This document shows positions 8,974-18,771 of a DNA stretch of 64,000 nt, piece by piece; the first letter of the stretch is position 1; each line of letters opens with the position of its first letter. This DNA comes from Photorhabdus thracensis (lineage in GTDB: Bacteria; Pseudomonadota; Gammaproteobacteria; Enterobacterales; Enterobacteriaceae). Where the stretch lies: assembly GCF_001010285.1 (NCBI RefSeq), contig NZ_CP011104.1, positions 372,001-436,000 of the forward strand, written 5' to 3'. A program made the position numbers and the translations under genes. A model generated the notes under the pieces. That model was given only the letters and a program-made list of their open reading frames with translations, searched no databases and was not told the origin of the DNA.

Positions 8974-10197
8974 ATGAGTTACAGCAGCACACAAAAGCAA
9001 ATTGGTAATATTGACCTTGTAAAGCAACTTAACGGCGCTGTGGTATACCGGTTAATTGATCAACAAGGGCCGATATCCCGGATTCAAATTGCAGAGCAAA
9101 GTCAACTTGCACCCGCCAGCGTGACTAAAATTACTCGTCAGTTACTTGAACGCGGCTTGATTAAAGAAGTCGATCAACAAGCCTCTACCGGAGGCCGCCG
9201 CGCAATTTCAATTGTTACAGAAAATCGTAATTTCCATACTATCGGTGTCCGCCTTGGCCGCCATGATGCCACTCTCGCGCTTTATGACATGAGTGGCAAA
9301 GCATTGGTTGAAGAACATTATCCACTGCCTGAAACCACCCAGCAAAAAGTCGAAAGCTTGCTTGTCAGCGCAATAGAAAACTTCATTCAACAAAATCAGC
9401 GCAGGATCCGTGAATTAATCGCCATTTCAGTTATCCTGCCCGGCTTAGTTGATCCAAATAGCGGCATCGTCCGTTATATGCCTCACATTAAAGTGGCTAA
9501 CTGGACTCTGGTCAATAACCTGAAAAAACATTTCAACATGACCTGTTTCGTTGGTCATGATATCCGCAGTTTAGCACTGGCTGAACGCTATTTTGGCGCC
9601 ACCCGTGATTGTGAAGACTCGATATTGGTACGTATCCATCGGGGTGTCGGTGCCGGGGTGATTATAAACAGCCAGATATTCCTCAATAATAGAGGGAATT
9701 TAGGTGAAATTGGTCATATTCAAATTGATCCCCTCGGTGAACGTTGTCATTGCGGCAATTTTGGCTGTCTGGAAACTATCGCCTCTAACTCAGCAATTGA
9801 AGCGCGGGTTCAACATCAATTAAAGCAAGGTTTTCCAAGCCAGCTAACATTGAATAACTGCAATATCAGAGCCATCTGCCAGGCCGCGAATCAAAATGAC
9901 CCATTAGCATCTGAAGTGATAAAAAATGTCGGCCATTATCTTGGTAAGGCCATTTCCATCGCCATTAATTTATTTAACCCACAGAAAGTTGTTCTGGCGG
10001 GGGAAATTACTGAAGCACAAAACGTGCTCTTACCCGCGATTCAAAGTTGTATCAATACTCAGGTTTTAAAAGAATTTCGCGAAGATCTGCCAATCGTTGT
10101 GTCTGAATTAGTTCACTGTTCCGCTATTGGCGCCTTTGCTCTGACTAAACGTGCTATGCTTAATGGTGTACTGTTACAACGCTTACTTGAAGGGTAA
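8974..10197 (+). CDS. nagC: ROK-family repressor of N-acetylglucosamine metabolism
   Basis: NagC represses the nag genes and is released by GlcNAc-6-phosphate. The 407-residue protein has an amino-terminal winged helix (ISRIQIAEQSQLAP, about residues 32-45) followed by a ROK domain with the zinc-binding CHCGNFGCLE near residue 257. Length matches E. coli NagC (406). It is the third gene of nagBAC. In E. coli nagD and asnB follow; here neither is present and a tRNA operon promoter starts 86 bp downstream. Confidence 0.97.
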   Translation: MSYSSTQKQIGNIDLVKQLNGAVVYRLIDQQGPISRIQIAEQSQLAPASVTKITRQLLERGLIKEVDQQASTGGRRAISIVTENRNFHTIGVRLGRHDATLALYDMSGKALVEEHYPLPETTQQKVESLLVSAIENFIQQNQRRIRELIAISVILPGLVDPNSGIVRYMPHIKVANWTLVNNLKKHFNMTCFVGHDIRSLALAERYFGATRDCEDSILVRIHRGVGAGVIINSQIFLNNRGNLGEIGHIQIDPLGERCHCGNFGCLETIASNSAIEARVQHQLKQGFPSQLTLNNCNIRAICQAANQNDPLASEVIKNVGHYLGKAISIAINLFNPQKVVLAGEITEAQNVLLPAIQSCINTQVLKEFREDLPIVVSELVHCSAIGAFALTKRAMLNGVLLQRLLEG

Positions 10198-10282
10198 TAT
10201 TCATTTTTTGTTGGTTTTCTCATCAAAATGATTATAAGCCAAACAAACAAGCGACCTTAAGCAAATTTCAAGAAAAAAGCAG

Positions 10283-10311
10283 TTGACGCATTTAGCTGAT
10301 ATACGCATAAT
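10283..10311 (+). promoter_or_regulatory. Sigma-70 promoter of the tRNA operon
   Basis: TTGACG (10283-10288) and CATAAT (10306-10311) are separated by 17 bp and followed by a GC-rich discriminator (GCGCCCCGC), as expected for a stringently controlled stable-RNA promoter. The first tRNA begins about 30 bp downstream of the expected start. Confidence 0.85.
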
Positions 10312-10349
10312 GCGCCCCGCAACGCCGATGAAGGTAATGCAAAAAAGAT

Positions 10350-10426
10350 GGCTACGTAGCTCAGCTGGTTAGAGCACAGCACTCATAATGCTGGGGTCAC
10401 AGGTTCGATTCCCGTCGTAGCCACCA
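10350..10426 (+). tRNA. metT: tRNA-Met (CAU), elongator
   Basis: A 77-nt cloverleaf with encoded CCA: acceptor GGCTACG pairs with CGTAGCC, anticodon CAT lies in ACTCATAATG, and the T arm reads AGGTTCGATTCC. It is identical to the copy at 10800-10876. First gene of the six-tRNA operon, in the E. coli metT position. Confidence 0.97.
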
Positions 10427-10431
10427 TCTTT

Positions 10432-10516
10432 GCGGGAGTGGCGAAATTGGTAGACGCACCAGATTTAGGTTCTGGCGCCGCAAGGTGTGCGAGTTCAAGT
10501 CTCGCCTCCCGCACCA
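10432..10516 (+). tRNA. leuW: tRNA-Leu (UAG)
   Basis: An 85-nt class II tRNA with a long variable arm and encoded CCA. Acceptor GCGGGAG pairs with CTCCCGC; the anticodon TAG lies in AGATTTAGGTTCT. It sits five bases after metT, as leuW does in E. coli. Confidence 0.97.
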
Positions 10517-10545
10517 TTTCTTTCATTAAGTTGTCATCATGAAGA

Positions 10546-10620
10546 TGGGGTATCGCCAAGCGGTAAGGCACCAGGTTTTGATCCTGGCATACCCAGGTTC
10601 GAATCCTGGTACCCCAGCCA
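10546..10620 (+). tRNA. glnU: tRNA-Gln (UUG), copy 1
   Basis: A 75-nt tRNA with encoded CCA. Acceptor TGGGGTA pairs with TACCCCA; anticodon TTG is in GGTTTTGATCC. It is identical to the next gene and recombination between the two is possible. Confidence 0.97.
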
Positions 10621-10632
10621 TCATTTTGATAA

Positions 10633-10648
10633 CACAACGCGCGTTGTG
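10633..10648. repeat. Perfect 16-bp palindrome in the tRNA spacer
   Basis: CACAACGCGCGTTGTG lies between the two identical tRNA-Gln genes. In the transcript it would fold into a short hairpin, possibly relevant to precursor processing. Confidence 0.6.
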
Positions 10649-10665
10649 CAGTGACTGCTTTCAGT

Positions 10666-10740
10666 TGGGGTATCGCCAAGCGGTAAGGCACCAGGTTTTG
10701 ATCCTGGCATACCCAGGTTCGAATCCTGGTACCCCAGCCA
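10666..10740 (+). tRNA. glnW: tRNA-Gln (UUG), copy 2
   Basis: Identical in sequence to the tRNA-Gln at 10546-10620, including the encoded CCA and TTG anticodon. It is the fourth gene of the operon. Confidence 0.97.
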
Positions 10741-10799
10741 TTAGCTGAATGTCGTCCACTGTTATTTTGCGATAAAATTTCTTGCGTCGTAAATAAAAC

Positions 10800-10876
10800 G
10801 GCTACGTAGCTCAGCTGGTTAGAGCACAGCACTCATAATGCTGGGGTCACAGGTTCGATTCCCGTCGTAGCCACCA
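10800..10876 (+). tRNA. metU: tRNA-Met (CAU), second copy
   Basis: Identical to the tRNA-Met at 10350-10426 over all 77 bases. This is the metU position of the E. coli operon. Confidence 0.97.
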
Positions 10877-10882
10877 TTTTCT

Positions 10883-10957
10883 TGGGGTATCGCCAAGCGG
10901 TAAGGCACCGGATTCTGATTCCGGCACTCCCAGGTTCAAATCCTGGTACCCCAGCCA
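10883..10957 (+). tRNA. glnV: tRNA-Gln (CUG)
   Basis: A 75-nt tRNA with the same acceptor stem as the two UUG copies but anticodon CTG (in GGATTCTGATTCC) and a different anticodon stem. E. coli has two tandem CUG genes here (glnV, glnX); this genome has one. Last gene of the operon. Confidence 0.97.
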
Positions 10958-11038
10958 ATTAAATCAATGTGTTGCAACAAGCGACATGTTGGCAAAGAAT
11001 ATAAAAAGAATATACAGTAAGAATATTCTTTTCAGTGA

Positions 11039-11066
11039 AGCGCCACCTTTCGGGATGGCGTTTTTG
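11039..11066 (+). terminator. Terminator of the tRNA operon
   Basis: AGCGCCACC and GATGGCG form a stem around TTTCGG, followed by TTTTTGCTTTT. It lies 80 bp after the last tRNA. The remaining spacer to ubiF holds nothing else recognisable. Confidence 0.8.
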
Positions 11067-11217
11067 CTTTTATGCCTATAGTTCCCCATCCGGCTTACCC
11101 AATTTTCTTTAATCGCTGTTTATTGCACATCCCATCTTTAAGAAGAGTAGTTTTAGTCCAAGGATGGCTTTATCCACTACGTGCTTAAGATTTAATCTGC
11201 TAATACCAATCTATACG

Positions 11218-12408
11218 TTACAATCCCAACGCATATTTAAGCGCCGCTTTTTTCATTACTCCAGCTCGTTGAACTGCCATCAATGCCAGATTACGGGCAA
11301 CTTTCAGCCCCGGTAACTCATTACTGAACACGGTATAAAACAGATCCATTCCAGCTTGCATCATCAGGTTATCCGGCATTCTGTGACGCTGATAACGCAT
11401 AAGCACTTCCAGTGAATCCCATTTTTCTGTTAATTCTCTGGCCTTCACCAAAACATTAAGCAATGTATCCACATCCCGATAACCAAGATTTACTCCTTGC
11501 CCTGCCAATGGATTAATGGTATGAGCCGCATCGCCCAGCAATACTAATCCTTCACGCACATAACTGTTAGCGTGATGGCGAGCCAAAGGAAATGAGCCGG
11601 CGGCAACAGGAGTCACTTTACCTAACCGCACAGGAAAGGCCTGAAAAATCTCCTGTTCAAGTTGGGCCATTGGCATTGCCTGTAACTGCCGTATACGTGC
11701 CGGTTTGTCATACCACACCAGCGAAGCCCATTGGTCAAATAGCGGAAGAAATGCTCTTGGGCCAGATGGGAAAAACTGCTGCCAGGTAATATCTTGCTGT
11801 GGCTGTTCCGTTTTTACTGTAATCAACATACAAGCCTGTCTGTATTGCCAGCCACGGCTACCAATCCCTGCCATTTGCCGAACTTGAGAACGGGCACCAT
11901 CAGCCCCGGCAATCAAACGGGTATTAATTTCAATTCCATTATCCAAAGTGACCAACCAGCCCGCTTTCTGCCGCTGCATTGATTGCATTACCGCAGGGCA
12001 CAGCAAAGTCAAATTGGGATATTTTTCAAACTGCCGCCACAGCGCCAGCTGCAAAATACGGTTTTCAACCATATAGCCCAGCTCAGGCAGACCCAGATTT
12101 TGTGCATCAAACACCAAATTAGAATCATTTTGCTCCCAAGTCTCCAATTTGCGATACGGCGCACTGCGCATCTGTAATACCATATCCCATGCACCAAGTT
12201 GTTTGAGCAAATCTACAGAAGCACAACTGATTGCCGATACGCGCACATCAGGATAACTCTGTGCATCATAAGATTGTGGTGGCTGATGATCCAACAAAGC
12301 GACTGTCCAGCCTTCTTGCGCCAGTCCCAATGCTGTCGCAGCACCGATCATGCCAGCACCAACCACCACTACATCAAAAATCTGTTGCGAATTATTCATA
12401 TCAGTCAT
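11218..12408 (-). CDS. ubiF: 3-demethoxyubiquinol 3-hydroxylase
   Basis: A FAD-dependent monooxygenase that adds the last ring hydroxyl in ubiquinone biosynthesis. The 396-residue product aligns with E. coli UbiF along its length. It has the amino-terminal dinucleotide fold VVVGAGMIGAATALGLA (about residues 14-30), RLIAGADGARSQVRQMAG, and the second FAD motif GDAAHTINPLAGQG near residue 295. It is transcribed towards the tRNA operon and divergently from miaB, with 178 bp between the starts, as in E. coli. Confidence 0.96.
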   Translation of the reverse strand: MTDMNNSQQIFDVVVVGAGMIGAATALGLAQEGWTVALLDHQPPQSYDAQSYPDVRVSAISCASVDLLKQLGAWDMVLQMRSAPYRKLETWEQNDSNLVFDAQNLGLPELGYMVENRILQLALWRQFEKYPNLTLLCPAVMQSMQRQKAGWLVTLDNGIEINTRLIAGADGARSQVRQMAGIGSRGWQYRQACMLITVKTEQPQQDITWQQFFPSGPRAFLPLFDQWASLVWYDKPARIRQLQAMPMAQLEQEIFQAFPVRLGKVTPVAAGSFPLARHHANSYVREGLVLLGDAAHTINPLAGQGVNLGYRDVDTLLNVLVKARELTEKWDSLEVLMRYQRHRMPDNLMMQAGMDLFYTVFSNELPGLKVARNLALMAVQRAGVMKKAALKYALGL

Positions 12409-12586
12409 GCTATTAACTCATTGATTGGCACAGTGTACCGGATTTTTAATCCTTCGGTAGAGAATATCCTGTTTAACAGTCTGGTCACTGCTCCCTCAAA
12501 TGACTACAATATCCGGCAACTTTATGCCTAATACACAACTGCTTTTGCAGTGCAATAATCTCCCTTAAGCACTGTAGAAAGCCCGG

Positions 12587-14035
12587 ATGCACAAGAAAAT
12601 GTCGACGATAAAAAAACTGTATATTAAAACTTGGGGCTGTCAGATGAATGAATATGATTCATCTAAAATGGCCGACCTGCTCGAAAGTACTCACGGTTAT
12701 CAGTTAACCGATGTCGCCGAAGAAGCAGACATTTTACTATTGAATACCTGTTCAATCCGTGAAAAAGCACAAGAAAAAGTTTTCCATCAGTTAGGCCGCT
12801 GGAAAAATTTAAAAGACACCAACCCAGATATCATTATTGGCGTCGGTGGCTGCGTCGCTTCTCAGGAAGGGGATTTCATCCGTCAGCGCGCCCAGTGTGT
12901 AGATATTATTTTTGGGCCACAAACACTGCACCGTTTACCTGAAATGATCAACCAAGTGAAAGGCACCCGCAGCCCGGTTGTTGATATCAGCTTCCCGGAA
13001 ATTGAGAAATTTGACCGTCTGCCTGAGCCACGTGCTGAAGGCCCATCTGCATTCGTTTCCATTATGGAAGGTTGCAACAAATACTGTACTTTCTGTGTCG
13101 TACCTTATACCCGCGGTGAAGAAGTCAGCCGACCGAGTGATGATGTTTTGTTTGAAATCGCCCAGCTTGCCGCACAGGGTGTACGTGAAGTTAATCTTCT
13201 CGGTCAGAACGTGAATGCTTATCGTGGTGCAACTTATGATGGTGATATCTGCTCTTTCGCTGAATTAATCCGTCTGGTCGCCGCTATAGATGGCATTGAT
13301 CGTATTCGTTTTACCACCAGCCACCCTATTGAATTCACAGACGATATTATCGCTGTTTATGAAGATACACCGGAGTTGGTTAGCTTCCTGCATTTGCCGG
13401 TACAGAGTGGTTCTGATCGCATTCTGACTCTGATGAAACGTGCGCACACTGCCCTTGAATATAAAAGTATTATCCGCAAACTGCGTAAAGCACGCCCAGA
13501 GATCCTAATAAGCTCTGATTTTATCATCGGCTTCCCAGGTGAAACCCAGGATGACTTTGAGAAAACAATGAAATTGATCGCTGATGTCAATTTCGATATG
13601 AGCTACAGCTTCATCTATTCCGCCCGTCCCGGAACACCAGCAGCGGATCTGCCTGATGATGTCAGCGAAGAAGAGAAAAAACAGCGTCTTTATCTACTGC
13701 AACAGCGCATCAATCAACAAGCTATGAGCTATAGCCGTGCTATGTTAGGTAGTGTGCAACGTATTCTGGTAGAAGGAACTTCCCGTAAAAATGTGATGGA
13801 ACTTTCCGGCCGTACTGAAAACAATCGGGTCGTCAACTTTGAAGGCCAACCGGATATGATTGGCAAATTCGTTGATGTTGAAATTGTTGATGTCTACGCC
13901 AACTCACTACGCGGTAAAGTTATCCGTACCGAAGATCAGATGGATCTTCGCATACACGAATCACCTGAATCCGTCATAGCCCGTACCCGCAAAGAAGATG
14001 AAATCGGGGTCGGCACTTATCAGCCTGAAATATAG
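12587..14035 (+). CDS. miaB: tRNA-2-methylthio-N6-dimethylallyladenosine synthase
   Basis: A radical-SAM methylthiotransferase that converts i6A37 to ms2i6A37 in tRNAs reading UNN codons. The 482-residue protein has the amino-terminal UPF0004 domain with three cluster cysteines ([29 protein letters not shown]), the radical-SAM CNKYCTFC (from Cys163) and a carboxy-terminal TRAM domain. The start is uncertain: ATG 12587 ([10 protein letters not shown]) or ATG 12599 ([10 protein letters not shown]). Neither has a strong ribosome-binding site, and E. coli MiaB begins close to the second. It leads a tight series miaB-ybeZ-ybeY-corC-lnt. Confidence 0.97.
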   Translation: MHKKMSTIKKLYIKTWGCQMNEYDSSKMADLLESTHGYQLTDVAEEADILLLNTCSIREKAQEKVFHQLGRWKNLKDTNPDIIIGVGGCVASQEGDFIRQRAQCVDIIFGPQTLHRLPEMINQVKGTRSPVVDISFPEIEKFDRLPEPRAEGPSAFVSIMEGCNKYCTFCVVPYTRGEEVSRPSDDVLFEIAQLAAQGVREVNLLGQNVNAYRGATYDGDICSFAELIRLVAAIDGIDRIRFTTSHPIEFTDDIIAVYEDTPELVSFLHLPVQSGSDRILTLMKRAHTALEYKSIIRKLRKARPEILISSDFIIGFPGETQDDFEKTMKLIADVNFDMSYSFIYSARPGTPAADLPDDVSEEEKKQRLYLLQQRINQQAMSYSRAMLGSVQRILVEGTSRKNVMELSGRTENNRVVNFEGQPDMIGKFVDVEIVDVYANSLRGKVIRTEDQMDLRIHESPESVIARTRKEDEIGVGTYQPEI

Positions 14036-14044
14036 AGATAATCA

Positions 14045-15094
14045 GTGATTCAACAAACTCATTCACAAATCGCAACCCAGGAAATTTTCCTTGAACCGGC
14101 CGACAATCAGCGCCTGATGAGCCTGTGTGGCCCGTTTGATGACAATTTGAAGCAGCTTGAGCGCCGGCTGGGCATTGAAATCAGCCGTCGTGACAACCGT
14201 TTTAAATTGATGGGCAAACCGTTAAGCGTTAGTGCCACCACCAATATCCTACGCCATCTATATGTGCAAACGGCCCCTGTCCGTGGTGTTATCCCTGATA
14301 TCAAACCAGAGCAAATTCACCTAGCGATTACAGAGAGCCGGGTTCTGGAGCAAACTGCCGAAAACATACCTGAGTACGGCAAAGCCGTTAATATTCGAAC
14401 CAAACGTGGCATGGTGAAACCACGCACGCCCAATCAGGCACAGTATATTGCCAATATTCTTAGCCATGATATTACGTTCGGAGTTGGTCCTGCCGGCACA
14501 GGAAAAACTTATTTGGCTGTTGCCGCTGCGGTTGATGCCCTGGAACGTCAGGAAATTCGCCGTATCCTGCTAACCCGCCCAGCAGTAGAAGCGGGCGAAA
14601 AACTGGGTTTCCTGCCTGGCGACCTGAGCCAGAAAGTTGATCCATATTTGCGCCCGCTCTACGACGCCTTGTTTGAAATGCTGGGTTTTGAAAAAGTTGA
14701 GAAGCTGATCGAACGAAACGTTATTGAAGTTGCCCCATTAGCTTATATGCGTGGACGAACTTTGAATGACGCGTTTATTATTCTGGATGAGAGCCAGAAT
14801 ACAACCATCGAGCAGATGAAGATGTTCCTGACTCGTATCGGCTTCAACTCCAAAGCGGTTGTCACTGGTGACGTTACACAGATTGACCTGCCTCGTGGAC
14901 AGAAATCCGGCCTGCGCCACGCGATTGAGGTTCTGTCAGGGGTCAGTGAATTGAGTTTTAACTTTTTCCACAGTGATGATGTTGTCCGTCACCCGGTTGT
15001 TGCCAAAGTGGTCATCGCTTATGAAGAGTGGGAAGCCACGGAGCAAAAACGTAAGCAGACACTCAGTGAACAACGCAAACAGGAAGCACAATGA
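14045..15094 (+). CDS. ybeZ: PhoH-like ATPase YbeZ
   Basis: A PhoH-family P-loop NTPase, linked in the family to RNA metabolism together with the neighbouring endonuclease YbeY. The 349-residue product has the Walker A GPAGTGKT (about residues 149-156), [11 protein letters not shown] (Walker B) and a charged carboxy-terminal tail. The start is GTG at 14045 with a weak upstream site; [15 protein letters not shown]-like sequence aligns with the family soon after. It follows miaB by 9 bp and overlaps ybeY by 4 bp (ATGA), implying coupled translation. Confidence 0.95.
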   Translation: MIQQTHSQIATQEIFLEPADNQRLMSLCGPFDDNLKQLERRLGIEISRRDNRFKLMGKPLSVSATTNILRHLYVQTAPVRGVIPDIKPEQIHLAITESRVLEQTAENIPEYGKAVNIRTKRGMVKPRTPNQAQYIANILSHDITFGVGPAGTGKTYLAVAAAVDALERQEIRRILLTRPAVEAGEKLGFLPGDLSQKVDPYLRPLYDALFEMLGFEKVEKLIERNVIEVAPLAYMRGRTLNDAFIILDESQNTTIEQMKMFLTRIGFNSKAVVTGDVTQIDLPRGQKSGLRHAIEVLSGVSELSFNFFHSDDVVRHPVVAKVVIAYEEWEATEQKRKQTLSEQRKQEAQ

Positions 15095-15558
15095 GTTCAG
15101 TAATACTTGATTTACAAATTGCCAGTGAGAACTCACAAAATCTTCCTGAAGAAACCCTGTTCCAGCGCTGGCTGGATGGGGTTTTACCGCAATTTCAATC
15201 TGAAAGTGAAGTAACAATCCGCATTGTTGATGAGACAGAGAGCCACGACTTAAATCTGGCGTATCGCGGTAAAGATAAGCCAACAAATGTGCTATCTTTT
15301 CCATTTGAAGCACCACCAGAGGTTAATTTACCCCTGCTTGGCGATCTAATTATCTGTCGTCAGGTAGTTGAAAAAGAAGCGGAGGAGCAACAAAAAACAG
15401 TAGAAGAACATTGGGCACATATGGTTGTGCACGGCTGCCTGCATCTGCTGGGCTATGACCATATCGAAGATGATGAAGCAGAAGAAATGGAGTCTTTAGA
15501 GACAGAAATTATGCAAAAGCTGGGTTATGCTGATCCCTATCTTGCAGAAAAAGAGTAA
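15091..15558 (+). CDS. ybeY: Endoribonuclease YbeY (rRNA maturation factor)
   Basis: A zinc metalloenzyme needed for 16S rRNA 3'-end maturation and late 70S quality control. The 155-residue protein has the metal-binding [11 protein letters not shown] (His114, His118, His124) and the conserved [14 protein letters not shown] segment near residue 58. Its ATG overlaps the ybeZ stop. The adjacent ATPase ybeZ and corC are its usual partners. Confidence 0.97.
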   Translation: MSSVILDLQIASENSQNLPEETLFQRWLDGVLPQFQSESEVTIRIVDETESHDLNLAYRGKDKPTNVLSFPFEAPPEVNLPLLGDLIICRQVVEKEAEEQQKTVEEHWAHMVVHGCLHLLGYDHIEDDEAEEMESLETEIMQKLGYADPYLAEKE

Positions 15559-15630
15559 CCACTCTCACCATTTTTATGCTAGAAAATACCAACAACAACT
15601 TATTTAATGGGAAATTTTCATTAAAACGCC

Positions 15631-16512
15631 ATGAGCGACGACCATCCTTCAAGTAACGATAACCCTGGCCCTAAGAAAGGGTTCTTTACTCTTCTTCTTA
15701 ACCAGCTCTTTCACGGTGAGCCAAAAAGCCGTGATGAACTGGTGGAACTGATCCGGGACTCTGAACAAAACGATCTGATTGATCCTGATACCCGCGATAT
15801 GCTCGAAGGGGTCATGGATATTTCCGATCAACGTGTCCGCGATATCATGATCCCCCGTTCCCAAATCGTTACCTTAAAACGTAATCAAACCCTGGACGAA
15901 TGTCTGGATGTGATTATCGATTCGGCTCATTCACGTTTCCCTGTGATCAGCGAAGACAAAGATCACATTGAAGGGATTTTAATGGCAAAAGACTTGTTGC
16001 CATTTATGCGCACCGATGCCCCACCATTCAGCATAGATAAAGTTCTGCGTCAGGCTGTCGTTGTACCTGAAAGTAAACGGGTTGACCGCATGCTGAAAGA
16101 GTTCCGTTCTCTACGTTATCATATGGCAATCGTCATTGATGAATTTGGTGGTGTATCGGGTCTGGTCACTATCGAAGATATTCTTGAACTGATCGTCGGT
16201 GAAATTGAAGACGAATACGATGAAGAAGAAGATGTCGATATTCGGGCCCTGAGCCGTCATACCTATACGGTGCGAGCGCTAACTCAGATTGAAGACTTTA
16301 ATGAAGCCTTTGGTACCCAATTCAGCGATGAGGAGGTGGATACTATTGGTGGTCTGGTTATGCAGGCATTCGGTCACTTACCCGCCAGAGGGGAATCTGT
16401 TGATATCAACGGTTATCTCTTTAAAGTTGCTATGTCCGATAGCCGGAGAATCATTCAGGTTCATGTTACGATACCGGACGATGCGCCAATGCCTAACCTC
16501 GAAGAAGAATAG
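15631..16512 (+). CDS. ybeX: CorC/HlyC-type protein with CBS pair (YbeX)
   Basis: The 293-residue cytoplasmic protein has a CBS-domain pair (about residues 70-190; [29 protein letters not shown]) and a carboxy-terminal CorC_HlyC transporter-associated domain ([18 protein letters not shown]). In E. coli it is called CorC or YbeX and is linked to magnesium and cobalt homeostasis and to ribosome metabolism. It lies 72 bp after ybeY and 7 bp before lnt. An ORF that starts inside this gene in another frame is only the open upstream extension of lnt. Confidence 0.94.
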   Translation: MSDDHPSSNDNPGPKKGFFTLLLNQLFHGEPKSRDELVELIRDSEQNDLIDPDTRDMLEGVMDISDQRVRDIMIPRSQIVTLKRNQTLDECLDVIIDSAHSRFPVISEDKDHIEGILMAKDLLPFMRTDAPPFSIDKVLRQAVVVPESKRVDRMLKEFRSLRYHMAIVIDEFGGVSGLVTIEDILELIVGEIEDEYDEEEDVDIRALSRHTYTVRALTQIEDFNEAFGTQFSDEEVDTIGGLVMQAFGHLPARGESVDINGYLFKVAMSDSRRIIQVHVTIPDDAPMPNLEEE

Positions 16513-16519
16513 GATCGGG

Positions 16520-18049
16520 ATGAACAAAGTCTCATCATTAAATTGCCAGCGGCTTCGTGCTTTGCTGGCACTATCTTTCGGAGCCAGTGGAACACTGGCT
16601 TTTTCACCTTTTGGCTTCTGGCCTGCCGCCATTATCTCCTTATTTGGACTACAATTTCTAATTTTAAACAGAACAGTCCGGCAAGCAGCATTTATTGCTT
16701 TTTTCTGGGGGCTTGGCCTGTTCGGCACGGGTATAAACTGGGTGTATGTCAGCATTGCCAATTTTGGTGGCATGCCAACCGCTGTTAATATTCTGCTGGT
16801 CATATTACTTGCTGCCTATCTCTCACTCTATCCTGCTTTATTTGCTGGCTTACTCAACCGTTTTTTCGCAAAAACGAACGGGTTGAGACTCGCAGTAGCC
16901 GCACCTGCATTATGGCAACTCACCGAATTCCTACGTGGTTGGGTTCTGACCGGTTTTCCCTGGCTACAATTCGGCTATAGCCAGTTAGATGGCCCAATGA
17001 AAGCCATTGCACCTATCTTAGGTGTTGAAGCCATCACTTTCCTGTTAATGGCTATCAGCGGATTATTCGTTCTGGCTGTCACGCACCGAAAAATTGTCGC
17101 TGGTATTATCGCTATCGCCATTTTGCTATTACCGTGGTCAATGCGCCATTATCAGTGGTACAACCTGTTGCCTGAAAAAACCGTTGATATGGCATTGGTT
17201 CAGGGAAATATCCCACAATCCCTGAAATGGGACCCAAAAATGCTCAGTGAAACCCTGGACGTCTATATGGGTAATAGCCTGCCATACATCGGTAAAATAC
17301 CGATAATCATCTGGCCGGAATCTGCAATTCCTTCACTGGAAAGTTACCAACGTAATTTTCTGGCAAAATTGGATATGCTATTACGTAATCAGCATACCAG
17401 CCTTATTACCGGTATTGTTGATGAAAGAGCGGTTGATAGTAGCTATAAAACCTATAACAGTTTGATTGTTCTGGGTGATAAAATACCTTATCAATATCCT
17501 GCGGCCATTCGCTACGATAAATATCATCTGGTACCATTCGGCGAGTTTGTTCCGCTGGAATCTCTGCTCCGGCCTCTGGCGCCATTCTTTAATTTGCCAA
17601 TGTCTTCATTCAGCCGTGGTAACTACACTCAGCCACAGCTTTCTGTTGCCGGATATAATCTGACCGCCGCCATTTGTTATGAAATTATACTTGGTGAGCA
17701 AGTTCGTGCTAATTTCAAACCGGATACTGAATTCTTACTGACTGTTTCCAATGATGCCTGGTTTGGTCGCTCAATCGGCCCCTGGCAGCATTTCCAGATG
17801 GCACGTATGCGTTCCCTCGAATTAGGGCGCCCATTGTTGCGTGGTACAAATAATGGCATTACAGCCGTTATCGGCCCGGATGGGAAAGTGCAGGCAGTAC
17901 TCCCACAATTTACCCGTAATGTTTTAGAAGCTAAGGTGACACCCGCAACCGGGATGACTCCGTATGCACGCTGGGGTAACTGGCCTGTGTGGGGAATCAC
18001 GGTATTGTTTACCCTATTTGCACTGCTCTATAACCGTCGGCAATCCTGA
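16520..18049 (+). CDS. lnt: Apolipoprotein N-acyltransferase
   Basis: The inner-membrane enzyme transfers the third acyl chain to the amino-terminal Cys of lipoproteins, finishing their maturation before Lol export. The 509-residue protein has about six to eight membrane spans in its first 200 residues and a periplasmic nitrilase-like domain. The catalytic triad is visible: Glu267 (WPESAIPS), Lys334 ([12 protein letters not shown]) and Cys386 (AAICYEI). The frame is open far into corC, but ATG 16520 follows a GGATCGGG site 7 bp after the corC stop and aligns with the family. Confidence 0.97.
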   Translation: MNKVSSLNCQRLRALLALSFGASGTLAFSPFGFWPAAIISLFGLQFLILNRTVRQAAFIAFFWGLGLFGTGINWVYVSIANFGGMPTAVNILLVILLAAYLSLYPALFAGLLNRFFAKTNGLRLAVAAPALWQLTEFLRGWVLTGFPWLQFGYSQLDGPMKAIAPILGVEAITFLLMAISGLFVLAVTHRKIVAGIIAIAILLLPWSMRHYQWYNLLPEKTVDMALVQGNIPQSLKWDPKMLSETLDVYMGNSLPYIGKIPIIIWPESAIPSLESYQRNFLAKLDMLLRNQHTSLITGIVDERAVDSSYKTYNSLIVLGDKIPYQYPAAIRYDKYHLVPFGEFVPLESLLRPLAPFFNLPMSSFSRGNYTQPQLSVAGYNLTAAICYEIILGEQVRANFKPDTEFLLTVSNDAWFGRSIGPWQHFQMARMRSLELGRPLLRGTNNGITAVIGPDGKVQAVLPQFTRNVLEAKVTPATGMTPYARWGNWPVWGITVLFTLFALLYNRRQS

Positions 18050-18071
18050 CCACAATATCCATACAAACAAA

Positions 18072-18091
18072 AGGGAGCGAAATGGCTCCCT
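18072..18091 (+). terminator. Hairpin after lnt
   Basis: AGGGAGC and GCTCCCT form a 7-bp stem with a 6-base loop, 22 bp after the lnt stop. No T tract follows, so it may be a weak terminator or an mRNA-end stabiliser. Confidence 0.4.
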
Positions 18092-18167
18092 ATATCCTGC
18101 AGAAACAAATTAACTTTCAATCCATTTTTTCATTCAATCGATAGAAAAAACAAAGGAGTAACAAGTT

Positions 18168-18629
18168 ATGCAAGCAAACCGTCCGCGACCAGCGGAAATT
18201 TCACCAGAACTTTATAGCGCGGTAGCCAAGGTCGATGAATTAACTTACAAATCAACCCTCGGTAAAGAGCTTATCGAACTCGTTAAGGTAAGAGCTTCTC
18301 AAATCAATGGCTGTGCCTTTTGTCTTAATATGCATTCCAAAGCAGCCCGTAAAGCAGGAAGCAGCGAGCAAAAACTCTACCTTCTGAGCGCCTGGAAAGA
18401 AGCCACTATTTTCACATCACGGGAACGTGCCGCTTTAGGTTGGACAGATGTTTTATCCCGGATTGCCGAAATTGAGGCAAATGATGAACATTACACCCCA
18501 TTATTGGCTGAATTTGATGAAAAAGAGATTGTTGATTTGACGTTATTGATCGGTCTTATCAATCTCTGGAATCGTCTGGCAATTGGTATGAAATATACTT
18601 TGCCCAATCCTACCATTGACCCCGCCTGA
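18168..18629 (+). CDS. Carboxymuconolactone decarboxylase / AhpD-family protein
   Basis: The 153-residue protein has the AhpD-like redox motif CAFCLNMHSKAA (Cys49, Cys52, His56) inside the alpha-helical carboxymuconolactone decarboxylase fold. Such proteins are usually peroxidase-like or electron-transfer enzymes with a reactive Cys pair. The substrate cannot be told from sequence. A GGAG site precedes the ATG by a suitable distance. The gene stands alone between lnt and gltI. E. coli has no gene of this kind at the position, so it is probably an addition in this lineage. Confidence 0.85.
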   Translation: MQANRPRPAEISPELYSAVAKVDELTYKSTLGKELIELVKVRASQINGCAFCLNMHSKAARKAGSSEQKLYLLSAWKEATIFTSRERAALGWTDVLSRIAEIEANDEHYTPLLAEFDEKEIVDLTLLIGLINLWNRLAIGMKYTLPNPTIDPA

Positions 18630-18636
18630 TACAACC

Positions 18637-18693
18637 TGGCATGGTCATGCTGCGATAATTACCAACAATCATCGTGGATAATTAACCATGCCA
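18637..18693. repeat. 9-bp inverted repeat with 39-base spacer
   Basis: TGGCATGGT (18637-18645) and ACCATGCCA (18685-18693) are perfect inverted copies. They lie 9 bp after the stop of the AhpD-family gene and about 80 bp upstream of the sigma-54 promoter of gltI. They could form an RNA hairpin or be paired half-sites for a regulator. Confidence 0.5.
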
Positions 18694-18771
18694 ATCCTCA
18701 ATGACTGATATTACACAAATAACCTACTTAAATGATTTATTGGCATTAATTTTAACCCTCCTTAATTACTT

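Noticed and set aside
10546-10740. Tandem repeats that might be a CRISPR-like array
   Set aside because: The repeats are two identical tRNA genes with normal cloverleaf structure; no CRISPR array was seen anywhere in the window.
10383-10832. 149-residue minus-strand ORF and a 69-residue plus-strand ORF over the tRNA genes
   Set aside because: They are translations of tRNA sequence; the repeated TRIRTWVCQDQNLVPYR segment comes from the two identical tRNA-Gln genes.
16289-16519. 77-codon amino-terminal extension of lnt into corC
   Set aside because: The extension is in another frame of corC, has no family support, and a good start exists at 16520.
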